Assembly (NCBI GenBank): GCA_029252625.1
Contig: JAQXBA010000060.1
Location: forward strand, 1 to 45,179
Source: Opitutia bacterium
GTDB taxonomy: Bacteria; Verrucomicrobiota; Verrucomicrobiia; Opitutales; Coraliomargaritaceae
Length of the DNA stretch: 45,179 bases
Direction: 5' to 3'
Positions 1 through 9,540 of this stretch are shown here, in pieces. Position 1 is the stretch's first letter. Every line of letters starts with the position of its first letter. Made by a program: the position numbers and the translations under genes. The notes beneath the pieces were generated by a model, which had not been told where the DNA came from, made no database searches, and worked only from the letters and a program-made list of their open reading frames with translations.

Positions 1-849
1 TGGGACTACTGCAAGCCGCAGCTCGACAATTCGGACCAACTACGCATCGACCAAGGCCGCCACCCCGTGGTCGAACAAATGCTACGAGACGAACGCCTCG
101 GCCTTGCTGGCGCGCATGCCTTCGTACCCAACGACACCAGTCTATCCAGTTCAGGCATCGATGTCGACACCCCACAAATTGCACTGATCACCGGGCCCAA
201 CATGGCCGGTAAATCGACTTACATCCGCCAGATCGCGCTCATTGTACTGATGGCACAAACCGGTGCATGGGTGCCCGCAAAGAACTGTCAAATCGGTCTC
301 GTCGACCGGATCTTTTCCCGTGTCGGTGCCAGCGACGAACTCGCCCGCGGCAACTCGACCTTCATGGTCGAGATGAATGAGACCGCCAACATTCTCAACA
401 ACGCCACCCCGCGCAGCCTCGTCATCCTCGACGAAATCGGCCGCGGCACCAGCACCTACGACGGCCTCTCTATCGCATGGGCGGTGATCGAGCACTTACA
501 TCCGAAGGACGCCGAAGGCCCGCGCACCCTGTTTGCCACGCATTATCACGAACTCACGCAACTCGCTAAAACACAGGCCCGCCTGGAGAACTACTCTGTG
601 GCAGTCAAAGAGTGGAACGACGAAATCATCTTCGTCCGCCAAGTCATCAAAGGCGCGGCCGATCGTTCGTATGGTATCCAAGTCGCCCGTCTAGCTGGCC
701 TGCCAACCACAGTGATCGACCGCGCCAAGACAATTCTCGAACGCCTCGAAGCCGACGACTCCTCGCATAATTTGCTGCGCAAGCGCATGAAAAAGGAACA
801 ATCCGGCGCAAACACCGACCACGAAGACGATCAACTGGCGTTGTTCTAA
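1..849 (+). CDS. mutS: DNA mismatch repair protein MutS (C-terminal part)
   Basis: The gene enters the window from the left; the frame is open from base 1, so the true start lies outside. MutS binds mismatched DNA and uses ATP to recruit MutL in the cytoplasm. Visible are the end of the clamp/lever region (D-x-G-R-H-P-V-V-E), the Walker A motif GPNMAGKST near base 196, the composite Walker B/signature [17 protein letters not shown] near base 415, the switch histidine ATHYHEL near base 535, and the family signature [15 protein letters not shown] near base 661. The tail ends in a D-D-Q-L-A-L-F peptide, which resembles the beta-clamp-binding type of C-terminus (QLxLF); this last point is inference. 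The gene is convergent with the MFS gene behind it. Confidence 0.97.
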   Translation, partial: WDYCKPQLDNSDQLRIDQGRHPVVEQMLRDERLGLAGAHAFVPNDTSLSSSGIDVDTPQIALITGPNMAGKSTYIRQIALIVLMAQTGAWVPAKNCQIGLVDRIFSRVGASDELARGNSTFMVEMNETANILNNATPRSLVILDEIGRGTSTYDGLSIAWAVIEHLHPKDAEGPRTLFATHYHELTQLAKTQARLENYSVAVKEWNDEIIFVRQVIKGAADRSYGIQVARLAGLPTTVIDRAKTILERLEADDSSHNLLRKRMKKEQSGANTDHEDDQLALF

Positions 850-1007
850 AAAGCAAAGGAGTGAGGGCGATGCGCCCTCGTATAGATTAGATCAACGTGG
901 GCGGGTCGCCCACGCTGCTATGCCAATTGTTGTGGAACGAGCTTCCCGCAGGGAGCTGGTTAGCGGCACCCCAAGCACGCTCCACACCACTGAGCGGAAA
1001 GCCACTG
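850..1007. repeat. tandem palindromic REP-like hairpins between mutS and MFS gene
   Basis: Three hairpins follow each other in the convergent gap. The first has arms GAGGGCG/CGCCCTC at 863-879 with loop ATG. The second has arms GTGGGCG/CGCCCAC at 897-913 with loop GGT. The third, around 940-957, pairs AGCTTCCC with GGGAGCT with one bulge. The second hairpin and the bases after it (CTGCTATGCCA) recur almost unchanged near 36581, and its palindrome recurs near 20249, so this is an interspersed repeat and not only a terminator. No long T run follows, although the hairpins may still insulate the two convergent transcripts. Confidence 0.6.
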
Positions 1008-2216
1008 CTACTGGTGCTGCTCACTCGGCTTCCCAACCACACCGATAAAGAAATAGGCCAATGGAATCAGCGTGAAAGCGGCTAACACCCACCAGAAACC
1101 AGACCAGCTACTGAGCTCATCGGTCACTTGGTGTTGGTAGACTACTTCGCAAAAGAAACTACCGACGATGCCTGCCACACTGCCGACCAGCAACTGGTAG
1201 AGCGCTTGAGCCTGACCGCGCATGGTGTCTGGCACGCGCTTATCGAGAAAGATTCGTCCGGCCACCATCATAAAAGTGTAAATCGGCCCATGCAGCGCGA
1301 TCCCCAACCAAATCACCGCCAGCAGACCCCACTCACCTGCCAATGCAAACAATGCAAACCGCGCGATCCCCAAGACCAGGCCGACTATCAGGAACCAGCG
1401 AATACGAAAACGCCCAGCGACCACGCTGAGAAAAAGCATCGAGCCGATTTCAACCACCTGGCCCAGTGTCATTTGAGCGGTCGGATGCAGGCTACCGAAC
1501 TCCTTCAACATCGCCGGCACCAACATATAAAAAGACACGCAAGGAATCGCAAATAAGGCAGACGCTAGGTAAAAAACTCGCAACTCGCGAACTTTGAGCA
1601 GCTTAAACGCAGTCAGTCCCAAGGCCGCTTTCCACCCACGACTCACATGGTCCGTCGGCGGCGTCGCTGGCAATGAAAAGCAGAGAAAGCCCATGAAAAA
1701 TCGGATATAAGCAGCCAATTGGCCCGTCTCTGCTGACTGATCCAGCGCGCACCAACTAATAATCCAACCGCCTGCCATCCAACCGATCGTTCCACCCATT
1801 GCATACAGCGGAAAGCTCTTTGCCGCATTCGGCAGATTCACCAGCTTAATCTTGGTGATCAGTGCAAACATGGGTCCCGAGATCAGCGCATTACAGCCCT
1901 GAAAGAACAAATACCAGCCTGGGTGCCAGCCATGCTCCAATGCGAAAAAACCCAGCCACAAAAAGAACGCCCCAAAGATCCCCAAAGCCCCCAACAACTT
2001 CTCCGCATTCATCTTTCGATCAGACAGCGCACCAAACACCAATGCTGAGAACATCGCACATAGGGGCGTCAATGCCATTGCATACGGCAACACCCACCGT
2101 GCTCCCTGCGCCTCTAGAATATTTGGCAATGACGGCACCCACATCCCGGGCGGGATGAACATCAAGAACATCACCACCCACATCATGTATCGGCGTTGAT
2201 TGGCGGTCATTTTCAT
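1008..2216 (-). CDS. MFS transporter, nucleoside:H+ symporter-like
   Basis: A 402-residue, strongly hydrophobic protein with about 12 predicted membrane segments, an inner-membrane secondary transporter. The loop between segments 2 and 3 carries G-A-L-S-D-R-K, the MFS A-motif equivalent (GxLSDRxG-like), and the second half has the corresponding R-G-Q-A-Q-A-L-Y region. The tryptophan-, methionine- and proline-rich first helix (MWVPSLPNIL) and the overall pattern resemble the nucleoside-symporter/NupG-XapB branch more than sugar or drug transporters, but the substrate cannot be read from the sequence. The start at 2216 gives an M-K-M-T-A-N-Q N-terminus directly before helix 1. It stands alone, convergent with mutS and divergent from the polymerase gene. 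Confidence 0.75.
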   Translation of the reverse strand: MKMTANQRRYMMWVVMFLMFIPPGMWVPSLPNILEAQGARWVLPYAMALTPLCAMFSALVFGALSDRKMNAEKLLGALGIFGAFFLWLGFFALEHGWHPGWYLFFQGCNALISGPMFALITKIKLVNLPNAAKSFPLYAMGGTIGWMAGGWIISWCALDQSAETGQLAAYIRFFMGFLCFSLPATPPTDHVSRGWKAALGLTAFKLLKVRELRVFYLASALFAIPCVSFYMLVPAMLKEFGSLHPTAQMTLGQVVEIGSMLFLSVVAGRFRIRWFLIVGLVLGIARFALFALAGEWGLLAVIWLGIALHGPIYTFMMVAGRIFLDKRVPDTMRGQAQALYQLLVGSVAGIVGSFFCEVVYQHQVTDELSSWSGFWWVLAAFTLIPLAYFFIGVVGKPSEQHQ

Positions 2217-2496
2217 CAGTGCTGAAAATTGCTAGCCAGCCATTCTCAAAGCGCAAGCGATGAATCACGGAAAATCCCGTCCACCTAGCCGCCGCACGAA
2301 CATCGGGACGATGTCTCTCCAAAAAATACAATAGGAACGCCCCCTACACGATGGAGGGAACCCGCCCCCGGCGTCCACCTGAGCGAACCGTTTTTTTATA
2401 AAAGGATTTGCTCACGCCGAATAATAGTGAACATAATTACACTTAAATTAATTTATACAGTCCGAATTCTGACTCTTCACACTCCGCCCTCCTCTC

Positions 2497-3735
2497 ATGA
2501 GCCTGCGCTATCTATTTATCGACTTCGACAGCTTTTTCGCCTCTGTCGAACAGCAATTTCAACGGCATCTACGCGGCAAACCCGTCGGGATCGTTCCGTC
2601 ACTAGGTGTTGACACTACTTGTTGCCTCGCCGCTAGCTACGAGGCCAAAGCGCGTGGGGTTAAGACCGGCACACCGGTGCGCGAAGCCCGTTATCTCTGC
2701 CCCGGCATTCAGTTTGTACAGACCAACAACACGCGCTACATCCAGACGCACAAAAAGATACACCAGATCATCCACGAAATCATTTATGTCGATGCCGTGC
2801 TCTCGATTGACGAAATGTTTGGCCGCCTGCCGCCGCACTGGCAACCGCCCGAAGTCGCGCGCGCCAAAGCCCTCGAAATCAAAGCCGCATTAAAAGCCCA
2901 AATCGGCCCCTACATCGGCGCCTCCATCGGCCTCGCTCCCAATCGCTTCCTCGCCAAACTCGCCAGTAAGCTCGAAAAGCCTGATGGCCTCACCACCCTC
3001 GATTTCGACGAATTACCCGACAAGCTCTACCGCTTTGAGCTCGAAGACATCACTGGCATCGGTCGGCGCATGCAAGAGCGCCTACGCATCGCCCGCATTA
3101 CCACGATGGAACAACTGTGCGATGCCCCACGCCACACGCTCCACCGCATCTGGCGCTCGGTCGACGGCGATCGCATGTGGTATGCCCTGCGCGGGATCGA
3201 GATGCCCCTAGCCAAGACCACCCGCAAGAGTCTCGGGCACTCCCATGTGCTGCCACCTCGGCTGCGCAGCTTTCATGGGGCGCACGCTACCCTGCACCGC
3301 ATGTTACAAAAAGCCTGCCGCCGCCTCCGCGCAATGGACAGTTTTGCCGATCGCCTCCACGTGCAGGTGACGTTCGGCTTCGAATTCGGCTGGCAAGCCG
3401 AGGCGCAGTGCTTCGCGACGCAAGACAATGTCACCTTAGGGAGACTTTTAAACGATCTCTGGGCACAGCACCCCGAGGATCTACCCGAACCCACCAAAGT
3501 CGGCATCACCTTCACGCATCTCGTGCACGCCGACAGCCACACGCCATCGCTGTTTGCCGAGGACAACGACCCGCGCCGCATGCAGCTGCAACACGCGATG
3601 GATACGATCAACAAAGCACACGGCGGGCGCAGCCTTTACTACGCGGATGCCCTCGAAGCCCAACGCTCCACCGAAGCCGCGCCGATGCGCATATCCTTCA
3701 ACCACATCCCGGATCTGGAAGTGGAGGGTGAGTAG
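2497..3735 (+). CDS. Y-family DNA polymerase (DinB/Pol IV-like)
   Basis: A 412-residue translesion DNA polymerase. The palm motif FIDFDSFFASVEQ at residues 7-19 supplies one catalytic aspartate (D9). SIDE at residues 104-107 supplies D106 and E107. The finger region S-Y-E-A-K-A-R-G-V-K-T-G follows the usual Y-family layout, and a helix-hairpin-helix thumb (ITGIGRRMQERL) lies near residues 185-200. The palm motif reads SIDEMFG where E. coli Pol IV has SLDEAYLD, and the little-finger half is divergent, so this is a distinct DinB subgroup and a symbol is withheld. It stands alone. The leader just before ATG is pyrimidine-rich (CTCCGCCCTCCTCTC) with no Shine-Dalgarno. Confidence 0.88.
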   Translation: MSLRYLFIDFDSFFASVEQQFQRHLRGKPVGIVPSLGVDTTCCLAASYEAKARGVKTGTPVREARYLCPGIQFVQTNNTRYIQTHKKIHQIIHEIIYVDAVLSIDEMFGRLPPHWQPPEVARAKALEIKAALKAQIGPYIGASIGLAPNRFLAKLASKLEKPDGLTTLDFDELPDKLYRFELEDITGIGRRMQERLRIARITTMEQLCDAPRHTLHRIWRSVDGDRMWYALRGIEMPLAKTTRKSLGHSHVLPPRLRSFHGAHATLHRMLQKACRRLRAMDSFADRLHVQVTFGFEFGWQAEAQCFATQDNVTLGRLLNDLWAQHPEDLPEPTKVGITFTHLVHADSHTPSLFAEDNDPRRMQLQHAMDTINKAHGGRSLYYADALEAQRSTEAAPMRISFNHIPDLEVEGE

Positions 3736-3793
3736 AAGCGACATCGTTTGGGCCATGACCTGAATAGCACCCAGACTGAATGCCACGAATCGC

Positions 3794-3850
3794 GGAATAA
3801 ATCCGCTCGCTACAGGTATTTGTAACGACTGACTTTATGTCAGGAGTTTC
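3794..3850. repeat. interspersed repeat, copy A of GACTGACTTTATG family
   Basis: The gap between the polymerase gene and ftsK holds GAATAAATCCGCTCGCTA followed by CGACTGACTTTATGTCAGG. Closely related halves occur at 12198-12255 and, as a clean hairpin, at 17088-17125. The central part can fold by pairing CGCTAC with GTAACG. It is non-coding and lies between convergent genes. Confidence 0.5.
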
Positions 3851-3907
3851 TGTCCTCGACTAAGATGCGTTGCGAGACGCACCTGCGCCACCCCAACTCC
3901 AGCTCTG

Positions 3908-6460
3908 CTACATCACATCCAGATCGACCAGAATCTCGCGGGGGCTGGAGCCGTTTTCGGGGCCGACGATACCACGGTCTTCGAGCACTTCCATCAGGCG
4001 GGCCGCGCGGTTGTAGCCTATACGTAGACGACGTTGCAGCATCGAAGTGGAGGCGCGCTTGGTACTGCGTAGCACGTCGATCGCGTCGGGCAGTAGCTCA
4101 TCGGCTTCTTCGCCACCATCGATGCCAGTTGCGCCATCGTCGCCACCCGCATCAATTTGCTGCTGCACTTCTTGAGCAATTTGCGGTGGATCGTTGTTCT
4201 CCTTGAGGAATTCGACAATCGCTTCGATCTCATCATCCGAGACGAACGCACCTTGCGCACGGACCAGGCTGGAGGTACCCGGTGGGATAAAAAGCATGTC
4301 CCCCTTACCGATCAGCGCCTCCGCACCGCCACCATCGAGAATCGTGCGGCTATCAATCTTGGAAGCCACCTTGAAGGAAATACGACTGGGCAAATTGGCC
4401 TTAATTACGCCGGTGACAACATTCACTGAGGGACGTTGCGTTGCTAGAACTAAGTGAATCCCAGCGGCACGTGCGAGCTGCGCGATGCGGGCGATACAGG
4501 TCTCGATGTCGGCTGGCGCAACCATCATCAGGTCGGCGAGCTCGTCGATAATACAGACGATATAAGGCAGCTTTTTCTTCGGCACCTCAAACGCATCGTC
4601 ATCGCGAGGCACTTCCATGTTACTCACGGCAGCGCGCTCTTCCGGAGTCATGTCGGCATCCATGGCCTCTGCCTTGGCTTGCTCCTCCTTGTCCTTCATC
4701 AGCTTGGCATTGAAGCCTGCGATATTGCGGACATTGGTCTTGGCAAAGATCTGGTAGCGATGCTCCATCTCAGCGATCAACCACTTAAGTGCGCCTGGCA
4801 CCTTCTTGGCCTCAGTCACCACTGGGATCAACATATGCGGCAGCGCGTTATACATCTGCATTTCGACCACCTTCGGATCGACCATGATGAAGCGTAGGTC
4901 ATCTGGACCAGAGTGGTAGAGCAGCGATGCAATAATCGCGTTAATACAGACCGTTTTACCGGAACCAGTGGAACCGGCAATCAGTACGTGGGGCATCTTG
5001 GTGAGATCCATCACCATTGGTTTACCGGTCACATCCTTACCCAGCACCACGGGGATTTCCGCATTGGCTTCCGCCCAAGCTCTGGATTCGACGATGTCGC
5101 GCATGCAGACCGCCTCAGATATCTTATTGGGAACCTCGATCCCGACCGTGCCTTTCCCGGGAACTGGCGCTAGAATACGTACCGACATGGCTTGCAGGCC
5201 AAGCGCGATATTTTTGTCTAGATTGACGATCTTCTCAACCCGAACGCCTGGCGCGGGCTTCACCTCGTAGCGTGTAATCACTGGGCCTGTGTGGATTTCG
5301 CCGGGAATGACTTTTACGCCGAACTCGTCGAGCGTGCGCACCAGTGCTTGCATAGTCCCCGCATGATCTTCGTCACTAATAGTGCCAGCAACTTGCGGCT
5401 CGGCCAATAAGCTAAGCGGCGGAAAGACATAGTCGCCGCGGCGCTCTGGTATACTGGCGACGGTTTTTTCTGTCTTCTCTTCTGCAACGACCTTGATCAT
5501 CGCAGGGTCAAACTTCGGCTTTGGAAGCTCAGCCGGTTCGGTCGGTTCGATCGGCGACTCGGGCTCTTCCAGCAATGCCTTGACCGGTTTGGCCGGCGAT
5601 TTCTTGTTGGCCACTTCGCGCTTCAAGCCAGCAGGTGAAGTGATCGAAGCGGGCAGCAATGACGGTCGACGATCATCGTCCGCAATCTCCTCTTCGGCCT
5701 CTGTCAGCGCTGCTTGAGATTTTTTGCCGGCTTTGACAGCGGCTCGGTCCGCCTTGGACTGTGCCTTGGCAGCCACCACCTCTGCTTTTGCGAGGCGCTT
5801 GGCCTCGCCACGTTCCGCCCGCAGGGCTATTCGCTCTTCCTTCGACGCGGCGCGCTCGGCAAGGAAGCCGTTATATACGTTTTGCATATAATCAAGAAAA
5901 CGACCGAGGTTGTCGGTAAATACAATCACCGAGCCGATCACGAATCCCATCAACAGGACCAAGAAACTGCCAAAGGGCCCGATGAATGGCTGCAAAACCA
6001 CCGGCGCAATCAGCTCTCCGATGACGCCGCCAAAACCATTGGATAATTGATTCTCGAACACACCGCCTTGAGCTTGCCCCACATCCCCCATCATTGCTGC
6101 CAAGCCAGACGCACAAATCAACGAGCCCAAAGCAACCAAGGCTGTTGTTAAGCGCTTACGCGGATCTTGCTGAATCAAGAAACGCACACCCATCCAAAGC
6201 AAATAGAGCGGGAACAGCCAAACCGAGACACCGAAATAATGAAACCCATGGAAACCCAGAAAGCTTCCGAATTGACCAACCAAATTGATGTCTGTCGGCG
6301 GATCCGCATGATATTGGCCTGAATTGTAATCAAACACAGCAACAAACACCAACGCTGCTAATGTAAAAAAAAGGATTGCCCACACTGGCCGCGATCCAAT
6401 TTTCCGCGGTTGCGAGACGACTTTCTTTCGCGCGATTTTTTTCTTCGGTTTTCTGGCCAT
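3908..6460 (-). CDS. ftsK: DNA translocase FtsK/SpoIIIE
   Basis: An 850-residue membrane-anchored DNA pump that clears and aligns chromosome termini at the division septum. A lysine/arginine-rich N-terminus is followed by about four membrane segments within residues 27-195 (FtsK_4TM type). A charged linker with A-K-A-E-V-V-A-A-K coiled-coil-like repeats covers roughly 200-350, then the alpha/beta motor. Walker A is GSTGSGKTV near residue 495 and Walker B is IVCIIDELADLMMV near residue 638. The arginine-finger/sensor region ATQRPSVNVVTGVIKANLPSRI (given in part) follows. The C-terminal winged-helix gamma domain (residues 785-850, DELLPDAIDVL...RRLRIGYNRAARLME) is the KOPS-reading and XerD-contacting domain of the family. 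Length and domain order are canonical. Confidence 0.97.
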   Translation of the reverse strand: MARKPKKKIARKKVVSQPRKIGSRPVWAILFFTLAALVFVAVFDYNSGQYHADPPTDINLVGQFGSFLGFHGFHYFGVSVWLFPLYLLWMGVRFLIQQDPRKRLTTALVALGSLICASGLAAMMGDVGQAQGGVFENQLSNGFGGVIGELIAPVVLQPFIGPFGSFLVLLMGFVIGSVIVFTDNLGRFLDYMQNVYNGFLAERAASKEERIALRAERGEAKRLAKAEVVAAKAQSKADRAAVKAGKKSQAALTEAEEEIADDDRRPSLLPASITSPAGLKREVANKKSPAKPVKALLEEPESPIEPTEPAELPKPKFDPAMIKVVAEEKTEKTVASIPERRGDYVFPPLSLLAEPQVAGTISDEDHAGTMQALVRTLDEFGVKVIPGEIHTGPVITRYEVKPAPGVRVEKIVNLDKNIALGLQAMSVRILAPVPGKGTVGIEVPNKISEAVCMRDIVESRAWAEANAEIPVVLGKDVTGKPMVMDLTKMPHVLIAGSTGSGKTVCINAIIASLLYHSGPDDLRFIMVDPKVVEMQMYNALPHMLIPVVTEAKKVPGALKWLIAEMEHRYQIFAKTNVRNIAGFNAKLMKDKEEQAKAEAMDADMTPEERAAVSNMEVPRDDDAFEVPKKKLPYIVCIIDELADLMMVAPADIETCIARIAQLARAAGIHLVLATQRPSVNVVTGVIKANLPSRISFKVASKIDSRTILDGGGAEALIGKGDMLFIPPGTSSLVRAQGAFVSDDEIEAIVEFLKENNDPPQIAQEVQQQIDAGGDDGATGIDGGEEADELLPDAIDVLRSTKRASTSMLQRRLRIGYNRAARLMEVLEDRGIVGPENGSSPREILVDLDVM

Positions 6461-6549
6461 GAAATGTTTTTTTTATACGTTGCTTTAAATCGAAAAAGAA
6501 TTCGATTGAGTAATCGCAACCTGAACAAACTCAAACATAGAACAGAAAA

Positions 6550-7497
6550 ATGCAACTCCTAGAATTCACACCTTTATATATGGAACGCGTTTGGGGCGGT
6601 CGTGGCCTCGAAGCAAAACTGGGCCGCACGCTCCCCGATGGACAAGTCATCGGCGAAAGTTGGGAAATCGTCGATCGACCGGACGCGCAATCCGTGGTCG
6701 CCTCTGGGGCACTCGCGGGGCAAACGATGCGCGAGTTGCTAGAAAGTTCAGCCGCTGACATCCTCGGCCCTGGCAGCGATCCGGCCAAGCCTTTCCCGAT
6801 CCTCGTTAAATGGCTTGATTGCCAAGATCGCCTCAGCCTGCAAGTGCACCCGCCCGCCGCGATCGCAGACTCGCTCGGCGGCGAGCCAAAAACTGAAAAT
6901 TGGTATGTCGCCGATGCCAATACTGATGCCTCGCTCATTGTCGGCCTGAAGCAAGGCGTCTCGCGCGAACAATTTGAGACTGCCCTCGCCAACAATCAGG
7001 CCGAGGACTGCGTGCACCGCTTCCCAGTGCAAGCCGGCGACTCAATTCTAGTCGAGAGCGGACGCATGCATGCTATCGACGCGGGCAACCTGATTCTTGA
7101 GATCCAGCAAAACTCCGACACCACTTACCGCGTCTACGACTGGGGACGCGTCGGACTGGACGGCGCACCACGGCAACTGCACATTGAGGAGTCGTTAAAA
7201 TCGATTGACTTTAACGACTTTGAACCAGACCCGTTAACCATCATTCCGGGCGAACAAGTGTTGGCCGATTGCAGCGAATTTCGCATTCGCAAGCTGGAAT
7301 TACAGCCTGGCGACAGCGCCATCGAACTACCTGCTGGCGAGCAGGCACGCCTGATTCACATTGTCACCGGCACCGTTAAAGATGAAATCTCCGGCCAGAC
7401 GTTCGCGGCGGGCTCGAACACCCTGCAGCCCCACATTACCGGCACTCAGCTCGTCGCTGAATCAGCCAGCACAGTGCTAATCACCGATCAGTTCTAG
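6550..7497 (+). CDS. manA: mannose-6-phosphate isomerase, class I (small Bacillus-like type)
   Basis: A 315-residue cupin enzyme that interconverts mannose-6-phosphate and fructose-6-phosphate in the cytoplasm, linking glycolysis to GDP-mannose and surface polysaccharides. The N-terminal PLYMERVWGG motif, G-E-S-W-E-I, the zinc-binding L-Q-V-H-P near residue 98, the H-A-I segment, and the class I signature E-I-Q-Q-N-S-D-T-T-Y-R-V-Y-D-W near residues 182-196 are all present. It is shorter than the E. coli enzyme (about 390 residues) because it lacks the helical insertion. It is divergent from ftsK; the 89-bp gap must hold both promoters. Confidence 0.93.
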   Translation: MQLLEFTPLYMERVWGGRGLEAKLGRTLPDGQVIGESWEIVDRPDAQSVVASGALAGQTMRELLESSAADILGPGSDPAKPFPILVKWLDCQDRLSLQVHPPAAIADSLGGEPKTENWYVADANTDASLIVGLKQGVSREQFETALANNQAEDCVHRFPVQAGDSILVESGRMHAIDAGNLILEIQQNSDTTYRVYDWGRVGLDGAPRQLHIEESLKSIDFNDFEPDPLTIIPGEQVLADCSEFRIRKLELQPGDSAIELPAGEQARLIHIVTGTVKDEISGQTFAAGSNTLQPHITGTQLVAESASTVLITDQF

Positions 7498-7540
7498 TGG
7501 CAGGCAATACGATTTGAGTTGTCGGGCATCGTCTAAGTGC

Positions 7541-7560
7541 ATGCCTGTGCTAACAGGCAT
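7541..7560. terminator. hairpin downstream of manA
   Basis: Perfect 8-bp stem ATGCCTGT/ACAGGCAT with loop GCTA, 44 bp after the manA stop. It is not followed at once by a T run (the nearest is about 20 bp on), so it is either a weak or factor-assisted terminator or another palindromic element. Confidence 0.4.
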
Positions 7561-7695
7561 CGCAAAGACAATTTAAACCCTTTTTGTCGGTCTAAACTGC
7601 GTTCTTGATATCTGCGTAGGAATCGACACACTGCCGCGCTCAAACTTAAACAGACCGGCCTCTTAGTGATCTACCAGAGCCAACACTTTACGAAA

Positions 7696-8271
7696 ATGAC
7701 CGACAAAAACACAGACACATCCGAAGAACTCGACGAAAACACTGAAGCCGTAGCTGCTGAAGTCGTCGAGGAAACAGCCACAGAAGCTGAAACAACTGCA
7801 GTCGAAGCGACGCCTCTTGAGAAAGCCGAAGCCGAAGCGCTGGAAATGAAATCTCGGTGGTTACGCTCAGTCGCGGACATGGAAAATTACCGTAAACGAA
7901 TTGGCCGCGAGAAGCAGGACATCATCCGCAGCGCGGGAGCCAGCGTGGTCGAATCGCTTTTGCCAGTGCTCGATAACATGAAGCTCGGCTTGCAGGCTGC
8001 TGAAAATCATCCAGAGGCCAAAGATGTCACCATCGGCTTCAAAATGGTCGATGATCAACTCAAGCGGGCCCTCAACGAACAAGGTCTCGAAGAGCTCATT
8101 CCAGACGGCGAAGCATTCGACCCGAATTTTCACGAATGTATTTCACATCAGTCATCGAGCGAGATCAAGGAAGACATCGTTATCCAAACAGTCCGTGCAG
8201 GTTACCGCCTGAATGACCGATTGATTCGCGCCGCGAGCGTGATTGTTTCGAGCGGCCCTGAAGAAGCATAA
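7696..8271 (+). CDS. grpE: nucleotide exchange factor GrpE
   Basis: GrpE, about 191 residues, releases ADP from DnaK. The N-terminal 45 residues are acidic (many E and T), the next part is the long coiled-coil ([27 protein letters not shown]), and the C-terminal beta-domain carries the family ending (H-E-C-I-S-H...[20 protein letters not shown]). ATG at 7696 was chosen over an in-frame GTG at 7666 because the extra ten residues do not look like a GrpE N-terminus. dnaJ follows after 16 bp, so the two are probably co-transcribed; dnaK is not in the window. No CIRCE element was noticed upstream. Confidence 0.95.
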   Translation: MTDKNTDTSEELDENTEAVAAEVVEETATEAETTAVEATPLEKAEAEALEMKSRWLRSVADMENYRKRIGREKQDIIRSAGASVVESLLPVLDNMKLGLQAAENHPEAKDVTIGFKMVDDQLKRALNEQGLEELIPDGEAFDPNFHECISHQSSSEIKEDIVIQTVRAGYRLNDRLIRAASVIVSSGPEEA

Positions 8272-8287
8272 CTCTTTCTAGACCAAT

Positions 8288-9439
8288 ATGGCACAAGCAG
8301 ATCTATACGAAACCCTCGGCGTCGCACGCGATGCGACCAGCGATGAACTAAAGAAGGCCTATCGCAAGTTGGCAGTCAAATATCATCCAGACAAAAACCC
8401 TGGTGATGCCGCTGCAGAAGCGAAGTTTAAGCAAATCTCCTCTGCTTACGATAATCTCAAAGACCCCGAGAAACGGGCGGCCTACGATCGTTACGGACAT
8501 GCCGCCTTCCAAGGTGGCATGGGCGGGGGGGGCGGAGGAGCTGGCCATGATCCCTTCGACATGTTCCGCGAAGCCTTCGGTGGGCGCGGTGGTGGCGGTG
8601 GTGGCGGAATCTTCGATGAATTTTTCGGTGGCGGTGGCGGCGGTGGCCAGTCCCCTGGCGGTGCTGCTCACGGATCCGACCTGCGCTACGATCTTGAAAT
8701 CACACTCGAAGAAGCCGTTAAAGGCTGCGAAAAAGAGATCCGCTATCGACGCCCGATCGAATGTAAAAAATGTCACGGCGAAGGCGCTGAACCCGGCTCG
8801 AAGAAAGTGACCTGCCCGACTTGCGGTGGCACTGGACAAGTGTCGTCCAACCGCGGATTTATTAGTTTTCGTCAAGTGTGCCCAAGCTGCCAAGGTTCTG
8901 GGCAAACGATCGAGAAGCCTTGCAGCGACTGCCACGGCGAAGGCCGCGTGATGGACAGCAGCACCGTCAAGGTTCGTATTCCTGGCGGCGTCGCTACTGG
9001 TTCGAAACTGCGTTCTGCGGGTAAAGGCGAAGCAGGTCAAATGGGCGGTCAAGCGGGCGACCTCTACATCATCGTGCACGTCAAGGAGCATGAGCTGTTT
9101 GAGCGCCACGATCACGATCTCTTTTGTGAAGTTCCAATCAAGTTCACGCTAGCCGCGCTCGGTGGTTCGATCAACGTACCGACCCTGTTCGGTAAGGGCT
9201 CACTCAAAATCCCAGCTGGCACACAGACTGGCACGACCTTCCGCCTGCGTGGCCAAGGCGTCCCACACCTGCGTGGTAACGGCAAAGGCGACCTACTGAT
9301 TCGCATGCAAGTGGAAGTGCCCACCAAGCTCTCTGCAGACCAAAAGAAGAAGCTAGAGGAGTACGCCGATGCCTGTGGCGATCCAGCGAACCCGATGGGC
9401 GAATCCTTCGTCGAAAAAGCCAAGCAATTCTTCCGTTAG
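8288..9439 (+). CDS. dnaJ: chaperone DnaJ (type I Hsp40)
   Basis: A 383-residue co-chaperone that delivers substrates to DnaK and triggers its ATPase. The J-domain (residues 1-70) has the HPD motif in [10 protein letters not shown] very glycine-rich linker (residues 77-125, runs of G near bases 8524-8650) comes next. The zinc-binding domain at about 158-237 has the four CxxCxGxG repeats: [24 protein letters not shown] and CSDCHGEG. The two C-terminal beta-sandwich substrate domains and dimerisation tail follow. Start and length are standard. It lies 16 bp behind grpE. Confidence 0.97.
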   Translation: MAQADLYETLGVARDATSDELKKAYRKLAVKYHPDKNPGDAAAEAKFKQISSAYDNLKDPEKRAAYDRYGHAAFQGGMGGGGGGAGHDPFDMFREAFGGRGGGGGGGIFDEFFGGGGGGGQSPGGAAHGSDLRYDLEITLEEAVKGCEKEIRYRRPIECKKCHGEGAEPGSKKVTCPTCGGTGQVSSNRGFISFRQVCPSCQGSGQTIEKPCSDCHGEGRVMDSSTVKVRIPGGVATGSKLRSAGKGEAGQMGGQAGDLYIIVHVKEHELFERHDHDLFCEVPIKFTLAALGGSINVPTLFGKGSLKIPAGTQTGTTFRLRGQGVPHLRGNGKGDLLIRMQVEVPTKLSADQKKKLEEYADACGDPANPMGESFVEKAKQFFR

Positions 9440-9540
9440 GCCGCGAATACAGGTTTACTAGTTGTCGGTTGTTTAGTTTTCAGATAATCACGAATTAGGA
9501 CTGGAAACCAACTAACTGATGACCAAACAACTCTAACTAC

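Noticed and set aside
8524..8650. GGC/GGT-rich repetitive stretch as a possible tandem repeat
   Set aside because: It encodes the glycine-rich linker of DnaJ and is expected there.
9440..9540. Imperfect inverted repeat between dnaJ and purN (GTTTAGTTTTCAG against CTGGAAACCAAC)
   Set aside because: Several mismatches and no T run; too weak to call a terminator.
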